Below, one piece after another: positions 62,071 to 64,000 of a stretch of 64,000 bases of DNA. Each line of letters begins with the position of its first letter. The first letter of the stretch is position 1. Made by a program: the position numbers and the translations under genes. This DNA is from Clusia tigrina (lineage: Eukaryota; Arthropoda; Insecta; Diptera; Clusiidae), in NCBI GenBank assembly GCA_920105625.2, contig OV050030.1, positions 247,039,889 to 247,103,888 of the forward strand. The letters run 5' to 3'. The notes below the pieces were generated by a model that worked only from the letters and a program-made list of their open reading frames with translations, had not been told where the DNA came from and did no database searches.

Positions 62071-64000
62071 CAACATACAAATGCTAGTAACTTTTTACTG
62101 GAGCGTCATAAATCCTTGAAATTTGTTACAATAAAGTACTCGAGCCTCTTGTCAATTTAAGCTTTCGCTCAAAGCTATGCTACCCTTGAGTCCCAAATCA
62201 AACACTGATAAAACTTCAAATGGCCCTAACTTCTATACGGTACGTCCTACACCTATCAAAGTTTGCAACATACAAATGCTTGTAATTTTTTACTGGTGCG
62301 TCATAAAACCTTGAAATTTTGTAACAATAAAGTACTCGAGCCTCTTTTCAATTTAAGCTATCGCTCAAAGCTATGCTACCCTTGAGTCCCAAATCAAACA
62401 CTGATAAAACTTCAAATGGCCCTAACTTCTATACGGTACGTCATACACCTATCAAAGTTTGCAACATACAAATGCAGGTAACTTTTTACTGGAGCGTCAT
62501 AAAACCTTGAAATTTTGTAACAATAAAATACTCGAGCCTCTTGTCAATTTAAGCTATCGCTCAAAGCTATGCTACCCTTGAGTCCCAAATCAACCACTGA
62601 TAAAACTTCAAATGACCCTAACTTCTATACGGTGCATCCTATACCTATCAAAGTTTGCAACATACAAATGCTTGTAGCTTTTTACTGGAGCGTCATAAAA
62701 CCTTGAAATTTTGTAACAATAAAGTACTCGAGCCTCTTGTCATTTTAAGCTATCGCTCAACGCTATGCTACCCTTGAGTCCCAAATCAAACACTGATAAA
62801 ACTTCAAATAGCCCTAACTTCTATACGATACGTCCTACACCTATCAACGTTTGCGACATACAAATGCTTGTAACTTTTTACTGGAGCGTCATAAAACCTT
62901 GAAATTTTGTAACAATAAAGTACTCGAACCTCTTGTCAATTTAAACTATCGCTCAAAGCTATGCTACCCTGAGTCCCAAATCAAAGACTGATAAAACTTG
63001 AAATGGCCCTAACTTCTATACGGTACGTCCTACACCTATCAAAGTTTGCAACATACAAATGCTTGTAACTTTTTACTGGAGCGTCATAAAACCTTGAAAT
63101 TTTGTAACAATAAAGTACTCGAGCCTCTTGTCAATTTAAGCAATCGCCCAAAGCTATGCTACCCTTGGGTCCCAAATCAACCACTGATAAAACTTCAAAT
63201 GACCCAAACTTCTTTACGGTGCATCCTATACCTATCAAAGTTTGCAACACACAAATGCTTGTAGCTTTTTACTGGAGCGTCATAAAACCTTGAAATTTTG
63301 TAACAATAAAGTACTCGAGCCTCTTGTCAATTTAAGCTATCGCTCAAAGTTATGCTACCTTTGAGTCCCAAATCAAACACTGATAAAACTTCAAATGGCG
63401 CTAACTTCTATACGGTACGTCCTACACCTATCAACGTTTGCAATATACAAATGCTTGTAACTTTTTACTGGAGCGTCATAAAACCTTGAAATTTTGTAAC
63501 AATAAAGTACTCGAGCCTCTTGTCAATTTAAGCTATCGCTCAAAGCTATGCTACCCTTGAGTCCCAAATCAAACACTGATAAAACTTCAAATGGCCCTAA
63601 CTTCTATACGGTACGTCCTACACCTATCAAAGTTTGCAACATACAAATGCTAGTAACTTTTTACTGGAGCGTCATAAATCCTTGAAATTTGTTACAATAA
63701 AGTACTCGAGCCTCTTGTCAATTTAAGCTTTCGCTCAAAGCTATGCTACCCTTGAGTCCCAAATCAACCACTGATAAAACTTCAAATGACCCTAACTTCT
63801 ATACGGTGCATCCTATACCTATCAAAGTTTGCAACATACAAATGCTTGTAGCTTTTTACTGGAGCGTCATAAAACCTTGAAATTTTGTAACAATAAAGTA
63901 CTCGAGCCTCTTGTCATTTTAAGCTATCGCTCAACGCTATGCTACCCTTGAGTCCCAAATCAAACACTGATAAAACTTCAAATAGCCCTAACTTCTATAC
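62071..64000 (+). repeat. Right end of window: overlapping 1,566 and 1,174 bp echoes
   Basis: tgctagtaac with aaatttgttacaat occurs at 62,082 and 63,648 (offset 1,566, eight monomers less two). cattttaagc with caacgctatg occurs at 62,741 and 63,915 (offset 1,174, six monomers less two). The window ends inside a monomer, so the second copy is cut off. Confidence 0.75.
62590..62690 (+). repeat. Diverged subfamily (gtgcatcc/tgtagc type), representative
   Basis: A set of linked changes marks a subfamily: caaccactg, aaatgaccc, gtgcatcc, tatacc and tgtagc in place of caaacactg, aaatggccc, gtacgtcc, tacacc and tgtaac. Left-half members (near 0.94, 4.41, 5.59, 10.99, 14.85, 16.02 and 17.19 kb) also have caacaaac. 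Right-half members (more than 20, from about 29.9 kb) keep caacatac. The variants travel together across the a/b junction, so exchange seldom breaks them apart. Confidence 0.8.

Larger units (their letters stand above)
1..64000 (+). repeat. Satellite DNA array, 196 bp monomer, about 328 head-to-tail copies
   Basis: The same 196 bp unit recurs from the first to the last base. Using the word tgcttgtaac as register, the first four units start at 1, 197, 391 and 587 (spacings 196, 194, 196), and this spacing holds throughout apart from listed indel variants. All units point the same way. No stretch longer than a few bases departs from the monomer, so there is no unique DNA, transposon insertion or gap. 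The first unit has 73 G+C in 196 bases and five CpG. A long in-register array of near-nucleosome-length units is typical of centromeric, pericentromeric or subtelomeric satellites of plants and animals. Which of these applies cannot be read from the sequence. Both window ends lie inside the array, so its true size is unknown. Confidence 0.99.

Noticed and set aside
1..64000. CRISPR-like array, because of regular repeats
   Set aside because: There are no unique spacers. The whole 196 bp unit repeats, far longer than a CRISPR repeat plus spacer, with no cas genes.
1..64000. Array of tRNA, 5S rRNA or other small RNA genes
   Set aside because: I saw no tRNA cloverleaf, no A/B box pair and no 5S-like internal control region in the monomer.
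1..64000. Transposon or LTR embedded in the array
   Set aside because: No break in monomer register, target-site duplication, terminal inverted repeat or coding remnant was seen. Large offsets are sums of monomer lengths and known indels.
1..64000. CENP-B box
   Set aside because: No word resembling the conserved TTCG...CGGG core is present in the monomer on either strand.

Overview
The whole 64,000-base window is one uninterrupted eukaryotic satellite DNA array. A unit of 196 bp (about 37% GC, counted on the first unit) is repeated head to tail about 328 times, always in the same orientation, from the first base to the last. The array therefore extends past both ends of the window. I found no protein gene, RNA gene, transposon, CRISPR array, origin or other unique sequence. 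The open frames that exist, all 110 codons or shorter, are the satellite read in frames left open by small indels. The organism cannot be named. A monomer near nucleosome-repeat length, tens of kilobases of tandem copies and multi-monomer higher-order repeats point to a centromeric, pericentromeric or subtelomeric block of a plant or animal chromosome. It is not bacterial or viral.

Monomer architecture: each 196 bp unit has three parts. Half-repeat a (about 56 bp, e.g. 137-192) and half-repeat b (about 57 bp, e.g. 193-249) lie directly in tandem and are about 61% identical. They are followed by an unrelated part of about 83 bp (e.g. 250-332). A short perfect dyad sits at the a/b junction, a second imperfect dyad lies in the 83 bp part, and a conserved AATAAA-AGTACT-CTCGAG cluster follows half b.

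Layout: 0-8.4 kb holds interleaved 781 bp and 586 bp multimers, many carrying a PstI-type variant. From 8.4 to 29 kb there is a chain of larger repeats (2,885 bp; 3,861 bp; three copies of 1,171 bp; a 976 bp duplication; then 7,179 bp and about 4,410 bp echoes). Their offsets add up exactly, so the order of local duplications can be partly reconstructed. 29-38 kb is a mosaic transition zone where right-hand variants first appear. 38-64 kb is a second domain with different diagnostic variants. It is dominated by a tandem segmental duplication, unit A (42,288-51,890, 9,603 bp) and unit B (51,891-59,337, 7,447 bp). Unit A carries a nested 1,960 bp (ten-monomer) duplication that unit B lacks, and unit B lacks one further monomer. 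The flank of unit A is echoed after unit B at about 60.5-61.9 kb.

There are no genes to work together. The content is structural: a record of in-register unequal exchange, local amplification, internal deletion and probable gene conversion within one satellite family. All offsets were read by hand from marker variants, so block edges are good to about one monomer unless stated otherwise.
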